Positions 37,015 through 46,089 of a stretch of DNA of 64,000 bases are shown in pieces. The DNA is from a gamma proteobacterium symbiont of Ctena orbiculata. GTDB taxonomy: Bacteria > Pseudomonadota > Gammaproteobacteria > Chromatiales > Chromatiaceae. A program made the position numbers and the translations under genes. Each line of letters opens with the position of its first letter. The stretch's first letter is position 1. A model generated the notes under the pieces. That model worked only from the letters and a program-made list of their open reading frames with translations. It made no database searches and was not told the origin of the DNA. Where the stretch lies: contig NATW01000118.1 of NCBI GenBank assembly GCA_003094555.1, positions 1-64,000 of the forward strand, given 5' to 3'.

Positions 37015-37980
37015 TTACAACAGCTCCCGCATGCGATCGGTCTCTTCGATCAGGGCGGAGATCATGGCGGGTTCGTCGATGAGATGCCCGGCGTCGGGCA
37101 CCTCTACCAGGCGTGAATCGGGGATCGCCTTGTGCAGCAGCCAGGCGGATTCCATGGTGCATGTGAGATCGTAGCGGCCATGCACGAGTGTGACAGGCAT
37201 GGCGGGGAGTGAACCGATGCGGGAGAGTATCTCGTTATCTTCAATGAAGTAGCGGTGGTGGGCATAGTGGGTCTCGATGCCGACCTTTGCCAGCAGACGC
37301 TCCCGCTGCGCATCCGTTGCCGGCTTCTCCTCCAGGTGGTTTCCAGACCCTGACTTATGCCAGTTGACCATCAGGGTACCCCAGCCGGACCAGTTGCAGG
37401 CGGCACCCAGTGAGATGGCGGGGTCTTCACCCTGCAACGCGGAATAGTACCAATCGATGATATCCCATGCATGTTCGCAATCCGGTATCTCCTTCGACAG
37501 CCTTTCCCAGGCCTGGGGAAAGAGGCGCTTGAGGCCCACGAAAAACCAATCCAGATCTGATGCCCGGGCCAGAAACGTTCCTCTTAAGATCATGCCCAGT
37601 ACAGATTCCGGATGAGACTGGGCATACAGGAGTGACAATGTCGCCCCCCAGGAGCCGCCAAACAGCATCCATTGAGGAATATCCAGGCGATGCCGTATCA
37701 CCTCCATGTCTGAGATAAGATCCAGGGTACGATTTCCTGCAGTCTCTCCCAGGGGCTGAGACCTGCCTGAACCACGTTGGTCGAAAAGGATGATTCTGTA
37801 GAAACCGGAATCGAAAAAGCGCCGGTGCTCCACCGAACAACCCGACCCAGGTCCGCCATGCAGAAATACCACAGGGATTCCACTGGGATTGCCACACTCT
37901 TCCACATATATTACATGGGAATTTTCCACGCCTATATGGTGTACGGCATAGGGTTCAATGGATGGATAGAGAGATCTCAT
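37015..37980 (-). CDS. pip: Proline iminopeptidase (alpha/beta hydrolase)
   Basis: 321 aa. Oxyanion region HGGPGSGCS, nucleophile elbow GGSWGATLSLLYAQ, and the acid/His end LVHGRYDLTC and DAGHLIDEP. It cleaves N-terminal proline from peptides. It is convergent with pqqE and is not evidently part of the C1 pathway. Some PQQ systems need a peptidase, but the usual ones are the PqqF/G M16 type, so that role is not claimed. Confidence 0.88.
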   Translation of the reverse strand: MRSLYPSIEPYAVHHIGVENSHVIYVEECGNPSGIPVVFLHGGPGSGCSVEHRRFFDSGFYRIILFDQRGSGRSQPLGETAGNRTLDLISDMEVIRHRLDIPQWMLFGGSWGATLSLLYAQSHPESVLGMILRGTFLARASDLDWFFVGLKRLFPQAWERLSKEIPDCEHAWDIIDWYYSALQGEDPAISLGAACNWSGWGTLMVNWHKSGSGNHLEEKPATDAQRERLLAKVGIETHYAHHRYFIEDNEILSRIGSLPAMPVTLVHGRYDLTCTMESAWLLHKAIPDSRLVEVPDAGHLIDEPAMISALIEETDRMRELL

Positions 37981-38776
37981 TGGTCACCTGACTGAGCCTG
38001 AACAATATTCAAATAGGGGTCGATTCCTGGATCAATTCACTCGTGAATCTACCACTTAGGTCTTCTGGAAAGTGTCTCACCGGTGACACACAACATAATT
38101 CCACACTAAAAAAATGAATCACATCGTTTCCCCTAATCAGGCCCCCTCCATTTCAAAACAATTATCAAACACACAAGCGTTGCCCGGGACCTGCCTGGAT
38201 TTGTGATTGGCAACCTTCGCAAATCCGCTATTCCGCTAATCCAGATCGAAAACAGCTTGGTAACTCATTGAATAGATTAGCAATAGAGATGCCTATCTCA
38301 GAAATGATGAGAGTTTGCCGAACTGTGTCATGAACCAGTATACACCTATTTTTACAATCATTAATCTTTTGTATTCAGTGTCTTATAAGGTTTTTATAGA
38401 ATAATTTTAATAATAATATGGTAAATGAAGCAAAAATATAGTTGTCCTATGAAATGTTGAATTTCTACATGGGCGGCGATCTAACTGATAAGCGTGCCAA
38501 ACTCACCGCTTACCCCTGCAGCCGCCACGGACTGCCCCTCTCCCTGAACCAGTATTCACACATGGAAGAAGCAACGGCAACTCGATGAATTTCGTTTGGC
38601 ACACATGTTGCTCTTTAGACATTGTCGCTCATGAAGACTGCCTGTAATAGCGCGACAAGATAACTATTTATTTACCAATTGAGAGGAGTTTAAGCATAGC
38701 GATGGAGAAGCTAAATCGAGTGTATTTCCCTTGTTGAGGCAGTCTCACTAACGAATAAAACCCGAGGATTCAAACT
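37981..38776. other. Long control region upstream of xoxF
   Basis: About 800 bp. It contains the sigma-54 promoter at 38597-38612, an AT-rich section (38340-38460) suited to DNA bending, and a dyad TGTC-N8-GACA (38073-38088). A short ORF, MEKLNRVYFPC (38702-38737), lies in the leader with GAGAGGAG 13 nt before it. No RNA gene or gene remnant. Confidence 0.55.
38597..38612 (+). promoter_or_regulatory. Sigma-54 promoter of xoxF
   Basis: TGGCAC-ACATG-TTGCT is a full match to the -24/-12 consensus. It predicts transcription start near 38623 and a leader of about 150 nt to the xoxF ATG. Confidence 0.85.
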
Positions 38777-40579
38777 ATGGTAAAAGCAAAACGCAAAGTT
38801 CTGGCGATCTGCTTCACCGCCTCTGCAATGCTCAGTGCTGCAGGCGGGGTGTCGGCAAATTCAGAACTGTTGAAGATGCAAAATAACCCAAACGACTGGG
38901 TAATGCCTAACGGTGACTATGGAAGTACCCGCTATAGCAAGTTGGACCAAATCAACAAGAGTAACGTTAAAGACCTGAAGGTTGCCTGGACCTTCTCCAC
39001 CGGCGTTCTCCGTGGTCATGAGGGTGGTCCCCTGGTGCTTGGCGATGTGATGTACATCCACAGCCCATTTCCCAACAAGGTATTCGCTCTCGATCTGAAC
39101 GATAACGGCAGGATCATCTGGAAATACGAACCGAGACAGGACACCAGCGTTATACCTGTTATGTGTTGTGACACCGTCAACCGCGGCCTGGCCTATGGCG
39201 ACGGCAAGATCATTCTTTCACAAGCGGACACCACCCTGGTGGCCCTGGATGCGAAGACCGGCAAGAAGGTCTGGTCAGTGAAGAATGGCGATCCATCCAA
39301 GGGTGAAACCTCTACTGCAGCACCGATGGTAGTCAAGGATAAGGTCTATATCGGTATCTCCGGTGGTGAGTTCGGTGTGCGTGGCTCCATGACCGCCTAC
39401 AGCCTGAAAGATGGCAGCATGGTCTGGCGCGGTTACTCCATGGGACCTGACAGCGACACTCTGCTGGATCCGAAGAAGACCACCCATCTTGGCAAGCCGG
39501 TTGGTAAGGATTCCGGTATCAATACCTGGAAGGGTGACCAGTGGAAGATTGGCGGTGGCGCCACTTGGGGTTGGTACTCCTATGATCCTGATCTGAATCT
39601 GATCTACTACGGATCCGGTAACCCAAGCACCTGGAATCCGGTGCAGCGTCCTGGCGACAACCGTTGGTCGATGACCGTTTTCGCCCGCGATGCCGACACT
39701 GGCATGGCTAAGTGGTTATACCAGATGACCCCCCATGATGAGTGGGATTATGACGGCATTAACGAGATGATCCTGGTGGACAAGAAGATCAAGGGCAAGA
39801 TGCGTAAGGTCCTGGTGCACTTCGATCGTAACGGCTTCGGCTATACCATGGATCGTGCAACCGGTGAGTTGTTGGTCGCCGAGAAGTTTGACCCGGCAGT
39901 CAACTGGGCCACCCATGTGGACATGAAGACAGGCCGTCCACAGGTGGTAGCGAAATACTCTACCCATCAGAACGGCGAAGACGTGAACTCCACCGGCATC
40001 TGCCCGGCGGCCCTGGGGACGAAAGACCAGCAGCCCGCGAGCTACTCGCCACGCACCGGTCTCTTCTATGTACCCACCAACCACGTCTGTATGGACTACG
40101 AACCGTTCCAGGTTTCGTATACCGCGGGTCAACCCTATGTGGGCGCAACCCTCTCCATGTATCCAGCGCCCGGTGGCACGCATCTGGGTAACTTCATCGC
40201 CTGGGATGCCGACAAGGGCAAGATCGTATGGTCCAACCCTGAGCCTTTCTCGGTATGGAGTGGCGCACTCTCCACCGCTGGTGACGTGGTCTTCTACGGC
40301 ACCCTGGAGGGTTACCTGAAGGCTGTGGATGCCAAGACGGGTAAAGAGCTGTACAAGTTCAAGACCCCTTCCGGCATCATCGGCAACGTCAATACCTACA
40401 TGCATAACGGCAAACAATACATCGCTGTTCTCTCCGGACTCGGTGGTTGGGCCGGAATCGGCATGGCCGCAGGCTTGACCGATCCGACAGCTGGTCTGGG
40501 TGCGGTGGGTGCCTATGCATCTCTCAGCGACTATACCCAGCTGGGCGGCACTCTGACTGTATTTGAACTGCCTAACTAA
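38777..40579 (+). CDS. xoxF: Lanthanide-dependent PQQ methanol dehydrogenase XoxF
   Basis: 600 aa periplasmic eight-bladed quinoprotein with a signal peptide (about 1-27). The vicinal disulfide is Cys130-Cys131, metal ligands are Glu198 (SGGEFG) and Asn282 (GSGNPS), and the catalytic base is Asp324. Asp326 in WDYDG is the additional carboxylate that marks lanthanide-dependent XoxF; calcium MxaF has Ala there. It oxidises methanol (and formaldehyde) and passes electrons to cytochrome XoxG encoded next. No mxaFI genes are present, so this is the only methanol dehydrogenase in view. Confidence 0.97.
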   Translation: MVKAKRKVLAICFTASAMLSAAGGVSANSELLKMQNNPNDWVMPNGDYGSTRYSKLDQINKSNVKDLKVAWTFSTGVLRGHEGGPLVLGDVMYIHSPFPNKVFALDLNDNGRIIWKYEPRQDTSVIPVMCCDTVNRGLAYGDGKIILSQADTTLVALDAKTGKKVWSVKNGDPSKGETSTAAPMVVKDKVYIGISGGEFGVRGSMTAYSLKDGSMVWRGYSMGPDSDTLLDPKKTTHLGKPVGKDSGINTWKGDQWKIGGGATWGWYSYDPDLNLIYYGSGNPSTWNPVQRPGDNRWSMTVFARDADTGMAKWLYQMTPHDEWDYDGINEMILVDKKIKGKMRKVLVHFDRNGFGYTMDRATGELLVAEKFDPAVNWATHVDMKTGRPQVVAKYSTHQNGEDVNSTGICPAALGTKDQQPASYSPRTGLFYVPTNHVCMDYEPFQVSYTAGQPYVGATLSMYPAPGGTHLGNFIAWDADKGKIVWSNPEPFSVWSGALSTAGDVVFYGTLEGYLKAVDAKTGKELYKFKTPSGIIGNVNTYMHNGKQYIAVLSGLGGWAGIGMAAGLTDPTAGLGAVGAYASLSDYTQLGGTLTVFELPN

Positions 40580-40604
40580 TGGGTTGATTACCCTTCACTA
40601 GAAA

Positions 40605-40638
40605 TGCCGCCACCCATCCCTGGAGGAGGGTGGCGGCA
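40605..40638 (+). other. Strong stem-loop between xoxF and xoxG
   Basis: TGCCGCCACCC (40605-40615) pairs perfectly with GGGTGGCGGCA (40628-40638) across a 12-nt loop. No T-tract follows. It could stabilise the 3' end of abundant xoxF mRNA or cause partial termination so that less xoxG is made. Confidence 0.7.
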
Positions 40639-40686
40639 AAATCCCAATAAAGATAGTTCACACTATTAGTTTCCATGAGGCTAAAT

Positions 40687-41157
40687 ATGCAGCATTATAA
40701 ATTCAGTAAATTTTTAGTTGTGGCGACCATCGCCCTCACCTATTCCATCTCAGGCTATTCAGCTGCATCCAAAGCCGATTACAGAGATTTCGTACCTTCC
40801 CCCGAACAGCCCTACTACTTTGAAGACGGTAAAGTTGACTTCGGTACCTATAATGGCTTTCGTCGTTATCATGCCGACTGTCATGTCTGTCACGGACCGG
40901 CCGGCCTTGGGAGTTCCTATGCACCGGCGCTGCTAGAGTCTTTGAAAGTAATGAGCTATGGTGAATTCGTTAACGCAGTCGTTACCGGACAGGAGGGATT
41001 GGACACCAGAATAATGCCCTCTTTCGCAAAGAATATTGACGTGATCAAGAATATTGCCGATATATATGCCTATCTGAAGGCTCGCGCTGATGGTGTCATC
41101 GGAGCAACCAGACCTGCAAAGTTTCCCAAGGTTAAAAAACTGATTGCAGACAATTAG
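40687..41157 (+). CDS. xoxG: Cytochrome c XoxG, electron acceptor of XoxF
   Basis: 156 aa exported class I cytochrome c. Signal peptide ends near YSAAS; the haem motif is CHVCH, and the distal ligand Met lies in RIMPSF. It receives electrons from XoxF. The ATG at 40687 is preferred because GAGG lies 6 nt upstream (the upstream ATG at 40675 overlaps that site). Confidence 0.9.
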   Translation: MQHYKFSKFLVVATIALTYSISGYSAASKADYRDFVPSPEQPYYFEDGKVDFGTYNGFRRYHADCHVCHGPAGLGSSYAPALLESLKVMSYGEFVNAVVTGQEGLDTRIMPSFAKNIDVIKNIADIYAYLKARADGVIGATRPAKFPKVKKLIADN

Positions 41158-41275
41158 CTGACATCGAGCAACACCACAACTGCGGTGATAAAATCCACAA
41201 CAGGAAACAGCAGTATTGGAATAGATGTCAAACCGAATATCTATCGATTTCATGAGTGGCCGGAGTCCAAGTAAA

Positions 41276-42130
41276 ATGCCAAAAACAGGTTCAACGTTTT
41301 TTAACAAAGCGCTGAACCTGTTTTTTTACCTCCTGCCATTGATTCTGTTGCTTGGTCCTCAGTCCTCTTGGGCCAAAACCACTTTCGAAGCCAGAAACAA
41401 AGACTACCTGACCGTCTGCGGCGATCCCAACCACATGCCCTTTTCCAACAAGGCAATGGAGGGATTCGAAAACCGGATCGCCCAACTGATCGCCGATGAT
41501 CTCAATCGCACCCTGCGTTATCGCTGGTGGCCCCAGACCGTGGGGTTCGTCCGCAACACCCTCAGCGTTCGCCTATGCGATTTGGTGATGGGGGTCACAT
41601 CCGTCAACGAGCTGCTTCAGAACACCAATCCCTACTACCGTTCCGTCTACACACTGGTATACCGCGAAAACGCCGGCTTGCAGATCCAGTCCCTGGATGA
41701 CCCGACACTGAAGGGACTTAAAATTGGCGTTGTCGCGGGCACCCCGCCAGCCACCCTATTGAGCAAGTATGGATTGATGGATCAGGTCAGACCCTACCAG
41801 CGCACCGTGGATACCCGTCTCTACTCACCTGCCACACAGGCCATCGAGGATGTGGCGGAAGGCAATCTCGATATCGCAGTGATCTGGGGTCCTATCGCAG
41901 GTTATGCATCCACCCAGCAAAAGACCCCTCTCTCTATCATTCCCCTGCCGGCAAAAGTCGATTCCGTTCCAATGGCATTCAATGTGTCGATGGGCATCCG
42001 CCGGCGCGAATCCAATTGGAAACATCAACTCAACATGGAGTTGGAAAAACTCACCCCAAGCATTCAGAAGATATTGCTTGAATACAAGATACCCTTGCTG
42101 GATAGAAATGACAGACTGATAAAACCTTGA
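41276..42130 (+). CDS. xoxJ: XoxJ-like periplasmic binding protein
   Basis: 284 aa. A signal peptide (LFFYLLPLILLLGPQSSWA) precedes a solute-binding-protein fold: LTVCGDPNHMPFSNKAMEGFENRIAQLIA. This is the quinoprotein-dehydrogenase-associated family; XoxJ is thought to help XoxF maturation rather than transport. ATG 41276 has GGAG 10 nt upstream; 41225 and 41252 are alternatives. Overlaps or abuts the next gene. Confidence 0.88.
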   Translation: MPKTGSTFFNKALNLFFYLLPLILLLGPQSSWAKTTFEARNKDYLTVCGDPNHMPFSNKAMEGFENRIAQLIADDLNRTLRYRWWPQTVGFVRNTLSVRLCDLVMGVTSVNELLQNTNPYYRSVYTLVYRENAGLQIQSLDDPTLKGLKIGVVAGTPPATLLSKYGLMDQVRPYQRTVDTRLYSPATQAIEDVAEGNLDIAVIWGPIAGYASTQQKTPLSIIPLPAKVDSVPMAFNVSMGIRRRESNWKHQLNMELEKLTPSIQKILLEYKIPLLDRNDRLIKP

Positions 42131-42156
42131 AACAGACAAGCAAACAGAGACCGCAC

Positions 42157-42735
42157 ATGCAAACACTCTCTGCCTTGGTGTTGGTCTGGTTGCTGCTAAT
42201 GGTTCCCGCAGGATTCTGTTCACACTCCTTCGCCACGGAAGATGAGGCCGAACACTTCTCACCCGACGGCTATCGCATATCCCTGTTTCGCGCCCCCGTA
42301 CCCGATTCGGTCCCGGCTGGAACCACGATCGAAACTGAACAATTGCACGCCTTGATCAAGCAACATCAACCGCTTCTGATCGACGTCTTGCCGGCACCCG
42401 TGAAACCCAAGGATCGTCCCGACAACCTGTTATGGCTACCGCCAGCGAGACAAAACATTTCAGGATCCCACTGGCTGCCCAATGTGGGTTACGGCGCCCT
42501 TTCCATGGAACTGGACAGTTATTTCAAAGAGAATCTGCAGCGGCTTACCGAGGGTGACAAGAGTAGAATGATAGTGATCTATTGTCTTGCCGATTGCTGG
42601 ATGTCCTGGAATGCGGCAAAACGGGCAGCGACGGAGTACGGTTACACCAACACCTACTGGTATCCGGATGGCACGACGGGATGGGAGGCGGCGGGGCTGG
42701 CGGTTGAGAACAGCCAACCACTACCAATGGAATGA
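42157..42735 (+). CDS. PQQ-associated CxxxCW rhodanese-like protein
   Basis: 192 aa. It has a signal peptide (MQTLSALVLVWLLLMVPAGF) and a rhodanese-type domain with Cys143 and Cys147-Trp148 (YCLADCWMSWNAAKRA), the hallmark of the PQQ-dependent-catabolism rhodanese-like family. It follows xoxFGJ and probably assists XoxF or XoxG maturation; the exact role is unknown. A TTG at 42127 overlapping the xoxJ stop is possible. Confidence 0.85.
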   Translation: MQTLSALVLVWLLLMVPAGFCSHSFATEDEAEHFSPDGYRISLFRAPVPDSVPAGTTIETEQLHALIKQHQPLLIDVLPAPVKPKDRPDNLLWLPPARQNISGSHWLPNVGYGALSMELDSYFKENLQRLTEGDKSRMIVIYCLADCWMSWNAAKRAATEYGYTNTYWYPDGTTGWEAAGLAVENSQPLPME

Positions 42736-42804
42736 GTTTTGAGTTGCTTGTGTGTAGCACATTACCGAAAACTTGAGCGAAGCGAACACTATCAACTCAA
42801 AACT
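42735..42804. other. 12-bp inverted repeat between convergent genes
   Basis: AGTTTTGAGTTG (42735-42746) and CAACTCAAAACT (42793-42804) are perfect complements around a 46-bp loop. It sits between the convergent CxxxCW gene and a minus-strand gene and may act as a bidirectional transcription end. Confidence 0.45.
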
Positions 42805-42835
42805 AATAACTAAAAACTTAAAACTCCTTTAAGTA

Positions 42836-43453
42836 TTAGTCGAGATAATAAGCAATACTCCGAGCCAAGACGCCCAGTCGCTCTTCAACAACCATCGGGC
42901 GGGTGCAGAGATGCTGAATGAAGTCTTCACGTTCATCGAACATACGCTGCTTGATCTCCATCTCTTTCTGCATCAGTGCCAGGCGTTCTTGCGCGGCTTG
43001 TGAGGGATCTTCCTGCAGCTGCACCATTTCATCCAGCTCCCCACTCAATTTATTCGCGCGTGCCGCCTGTCCCCGCGCATAACGGATTATACCGTCGAGT
43101 TTTTTCTTACGCTCTTCATTCAGTGTCTGTAAGACACCCGCAAACAGCAAGGTAAGCTTGTGATCCTTCTGTGAGGGATCCTGTTTCGAGGAAAAATCCG
43201 CAACTACCGCATCGGCTGCATCCAGATCGTAATAGGGCGAGACAAACTGCTCTACCAGTTTTTTCACCGCCTTGTCCTTTTCCCAGGCGTCTCCCAAGCC
43301 GTCGATCGACGGTCCTGCCCATACCACAGCCGCAGGCACCTCTTTTACCAGGATCTGCTCGCAGGGCCAGTCGGGGGGGCGATCTTCCGCAACCAGGGCC
43401 TGCGCCAGGCCACAACCGGTTATCAAGCAGAGAAAACATCCGATCTTTTTCAT
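42836..43453 (-). CDS. Exported coiled-coil protein of unknown function (PQQ cluster)
   Basis: 205 aa from ATG 43453 (a GTG at 43465 follows GGAGG and is an alternative). Signal peptide MKKIGCFLCLITGCGLAQA is followed by a mostly helical, charged mature part (KLSGELDEMVQLQEDPSQ, LALMQKEMEIKQRM). The layout recalls small periplasmic helical proteins such as Spy/CpxP, but I see no motif. Last gene of the PQQ-associated ABC operon. Confidence 0.65.
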   Translation of the reverse strand: MKKIGCFLCLITGCGLAQALVAEDRPPDWPCEQILVKEVPAAVVWAGPSIDGLGDAWEKDKAVKKLVEQFVSPYYDLDAADAVVADFSSKQDPSQKDHKLTLLFAGVLQTLNEERKKKLDGIIRYARGQAARANKLSGELDEMVQLQEDPSQAAQERLALMQKEMEIKQRMFDEREDFIQHLCTRPMVVEERLGVLARSIAYYLD

Positions 43454-43469
43454 CTTTGAATACACCTTT

Positions 43470-44276
43470 TTAACCTCCACCCTGTTTACGAGTCATCAGT
43501 CCGCGTGCCGGATCGTAACCATAGAGCGCACCAGCCAGGAACAGCAGCAGAGAACCGGTAACAGCCGCCAGGGCGATCCAGCTGATCTGTTCATATAGGG
43601 AAAACCTGATCAACTCCACGGCATGGGTGAAGGGATTGAAGCGACAGATTTCATACAATAAAACACTGGAGTCCTTGATGCGCCATAAGGGATAGAGTGC
43701 GGACGAAGCAAAAAACATGGGGAAAATGACAAAATTCATCACCCCGGCAAAATTCTCCAGTTGCTTGATTGCGGATGAAAGCAATAGGCCTAATGCCCCA
43801 AGCATCAGACCCGACAGGAACAGGGCCGGAAATGCCAGGAGATAACCCATCAGTGGCGGCTGCACATCCCAAAACCAGGCAATGGCCAAAAACAGATAGA
43901 CCTGGGCGATCGCGACCAGGGTGCCGGCTGTCAATTTACTCAGCAGCAGATACCAGCGCGGAAAGGGACTGACCATCAGCATCCGCATGCTGCCCATCTC
44001 CCGGTCATACACCATGGAGAGGGAGCTCTGCATGCCGCTGAACAGCAGGATCATCGCGGTCAATCCAGGCACGATATACTCCTCATAGAGGATATAGGTC
44101 TCATAGGGTGGAATGATGGAGACACCCAGCACGGAGCGGAAGCCGGCGGCAAAGATAAACAGCCATACCAGTGGGCGGACCAGGGCGCCGAAGAAGCGCT
44201 CCCGTTGATGGAGAAATCGCAGCGACTCACGTGTCGTGATACCCAACAGGCAATTAAGATACTGCACAAAGTTCAT
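43470..44276 (-). CDS. ABC-2 type permease of the PQQ-alcohol system
   Basis: 268 aa with about six hydrophobic segments (for example FGALVRPLVWLFIFAAGFRS, GLTAMILLFSGMQSSLSM, YLLAFPALFLSGLMLGALGLL). Belongs to the ABC-2 export family found with PQQ-dependent alcohol dehydrogenases (PedC-like). It overlaps the ATPase gene by 4 bp. The transported compound is unknown. Confidence 0.88.
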   Translation of the reverse strand: MNFVQYLNCLLGITTRESLRFLHQRERFFGALVRPLVWLFIFAAGFRSVLGVSIIPPYETYILYEEYIVPGLTAMILLFSGMQSSLSMVYDREMGSMRMLMVSPFPRWYLLLSKLTAGTLVAIAQVYLFLAIAWFWDVQPPLMGYLLAFPALFLSGLMLGALGLLLSSAIKQLENFAGVMNFVIFPMFFASSALYPLWRIKDSSVLLYEICRFNPFTHAVELIRFSLYEQISWIALAAVTGSLLLFLAGALYGYDPARGLMTRKQGGG

Positions 44277-45010
44277 GATGCATCACTTCGTGTCAGGTGG
44301 TTGAATGCCTGTTTCACACTATCCGTTCCGGTCTCTTGCATGATCTGGCTGGCGCTGCCATGGGCAAGCACCCTTCCAGCATGCAGTACTACCAGGCGAT
44401 CTTCCTGCTCTACCTCATCAACCAGGTGGGTGGCCCACAACACGCCGATACCATCTTCCCGACAGCGTTTGCGCACCTGCTGCAGGATTGCCTGGCGGCT
44501 ATGGATATCGAGTCCTACGGTTGGTTCGTCAGCCAGTAAGAGACGTGGCTGATGCAGTAGGGCCCTAACCAGTTCCACACGACGACGCTGACCACCACTC
44601 AGCGCCCTGACCTTCTCATCGGCACGGTCTCCCAGTTCGATTTCATCCAGCACGGCCTGCATGCGTTTTTTTAATTCACCGGCTTTCAAGCCCTGCAGGG
44701 CACAGTGATAGCGAAGGTTCTGTATCAATGACAGATCCAGATCCAGGGTCGGCTGCTGAAACACCACCCCCAGTTGAGCCAACGCCTTGCGGGTCTGGCG
44801 CTGCAGATCATGGCCGTAGATATGGATAGATCCACCTCGACTGACGAAGAGTCGGGTGATGAGCGAAAAAAGGGTGGTCTTGCCTGCGCCGTTGATCCCC
44901 AGCAGCACACAGAATTCACCCGGCTCCAGGGAAAAGCTGACGTCATCCAGCACCGGTCGCTTGGTGTAGGAGAAGCTGACAGCTTTCAATGCAAGGGCGG
45001 CTGCACTCAT
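44273..45010 (-). CDS. ABC transporter ATPase of the PQQ-alcohol system
   Basis: 245 aa. Walker A GINGAGKTT, signature LSGGQRRRVELVRAL, Walker B LLLADEPTVGLD and the switch His in LWATHLVDEV are all intact. It pairs with the permease at 43470 and is preceded, with overlap, by the beta-propeller gene. Confidence 0.9.
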   Translation of the reverse strand: MSAAALALKAVSFSYTKRPVLDDVSFSLEPGEFCVLLGINGAGKTTLFSLITRLFVSRGGSIHIYGHDLQRQTRKALAQLGVVFQQPTLDLDLSLIQNLRYHCALQGLKAGELKKRMQAVLDEIELGDRADEKVRALSGGQRRRVELVRALLHQPRLLLADEPTVGLDIHSRQAILQQVRKRCREDGIGVLWATHLVDEVEQEDRLVVLHAGRVLAHGSASQIMQETGTDSVKQAFNHLTRSDAS

Positions 45011-46008
45011 GGACGGACCACGACCCCCCAGGGAAGACGCCCTACCCTGATCGACTTTTTGACCTTCAGCCGGTCCACATCGATCACCGAGACATCGTTA
45101 CTCACCCCGTTGGTGGTAAAGATGCGTTTTTCGTCGGGGGAGAAGTCGAGATTCCAGACCCGCTGTCCAACCAGCAGATACTTATCCACCTCATAAGAGG
45201 CGGTGTCGATCACGGCCACCCGGGCGGCCGGCCCCAGGGCGACAAATGCCAACTTACCGTCTTTACTGATCCTGATCCCCACAGGCTGGATGGCCTCCTT
45301 GTGAATGCCAGGGATCTCGAAGCCGATCTTCTTTATGATCTTGCGGCTCGCTGTATCGATCACGCTCACCGTGCCACCGATCTCCGATGAGACCCACACC
45401 TGTTTGCCGTCATTGGTGAACTGGGCCACACGGGGCCGCTGGTCGACCAGCACGTTATCTTCCACCTTGAGTGTCTCGAGGTTGATGAAATGGGCCATGT
45501 TGGTGGTCTCCGAGGTATTCACCAGCCATTTGCCATCTGGGCTGATTCCCATCCCTTCAGGCTCCACCCCGACCTGGATCTCCGTCACCTTCTCCCGCTT
45601 CTGGATATCCACCATGGTCACCATGTTGTCATCCTCATTGGCGGCGTAAAGATATTTACCCTTGGGACCAAGTACCAGCAGTTCCGGATCGGGGCCGGAT
45701 GGCAGAATATGGGTGACCTTGAGACTCTTCAGATCCAGCACTTCGATGTGATCCGCGTCGCTGGTACAAACATACAGGGTATTGCCATCCTTGCTGAGTG
45801 CAATGCCTCGAGGACGCTCCCCTACCGATACCGTTTCCAGTACCTTGAGACTCTCTCCATCAATTACCGTGATGTTGTTGTCCTTCTCACTGCTCACATA
45901 GACAGTGTAGGCCTGTGCTCCGCTGCTCACTATCATGCAGATAGTCAATATGAGTGGATAGATTGTGGGCCTGGCGTGCAGACGACAGTGAAAGGATGGG
46001 GGAAACAT
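45007..46008 (-). CDS. PQQ-associated YVTN beta-propeller protein
   Basis: 333 aa from ATG 46008 (GGAG 8 nt upstream; longer frames lack this). Signal peptide about residues 1-32, then seven or more YVTN-like blades (VYVSSEKDNNITVIDGESL, LYVCTSDADHIEVLD, LYAANEDDNMVTMVD). It is the propeller usually found with the PQQ ABC transporter and probably acts in the periplasm with the binding protein; its function is unknown. Confidence 0.87.
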   Translation of the reverse strand: MFPPSFHCRLHARPTIYPLILTICMIVSSGAQAYTVYVSSEKDNNITVIDGESLKVLETVSVGERPRGIALSKDGNTLYVCTSDADHIEVLDLKSLKVTHILPSGPDPELLVLGPKGKYLYAANEDDNMVTMVDIQKREKVTEIQVGVEPEGMGISPDGKWLVNTSETTNMAHFINLETLKVEDNVLVDQRPRVAQFTNDGKQVWVSSEIGGTVSVIDTASRKIIKKIGFEIPGIHKEAIQPVGIRISKDGKLAFVALGPAARVAVIDTASYEVDKYLLVGQRVWNLDFSPDEKRIFTTNGVSNDVSVIDVDRLKVKKSIRVGRLPWGVVVRP

Positions 46009-46089
46009 GTTTAATACTCCTGCGTTTTTATCGCCTATGAATACCAATCAGACCAAGAACAATTGCTGTAGGTCAGTTTTACCGGGACC

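Noticed and set aside
37015..37980. Proline iminopeptidase next to pqqE as a PqqF substitute
   Set aside because: It is on the other strand, separated by a repeat element, and is an alpha/beta hydrolase, while known PqqF/G are M16 metallopeptidases.
38777..40579. Calcium-type MxaF methanol dehydrogenase
   Set aside because: Asp326 (WDYDG) marks XoxF, and there is no mxaI or mxaG-type neighbour.
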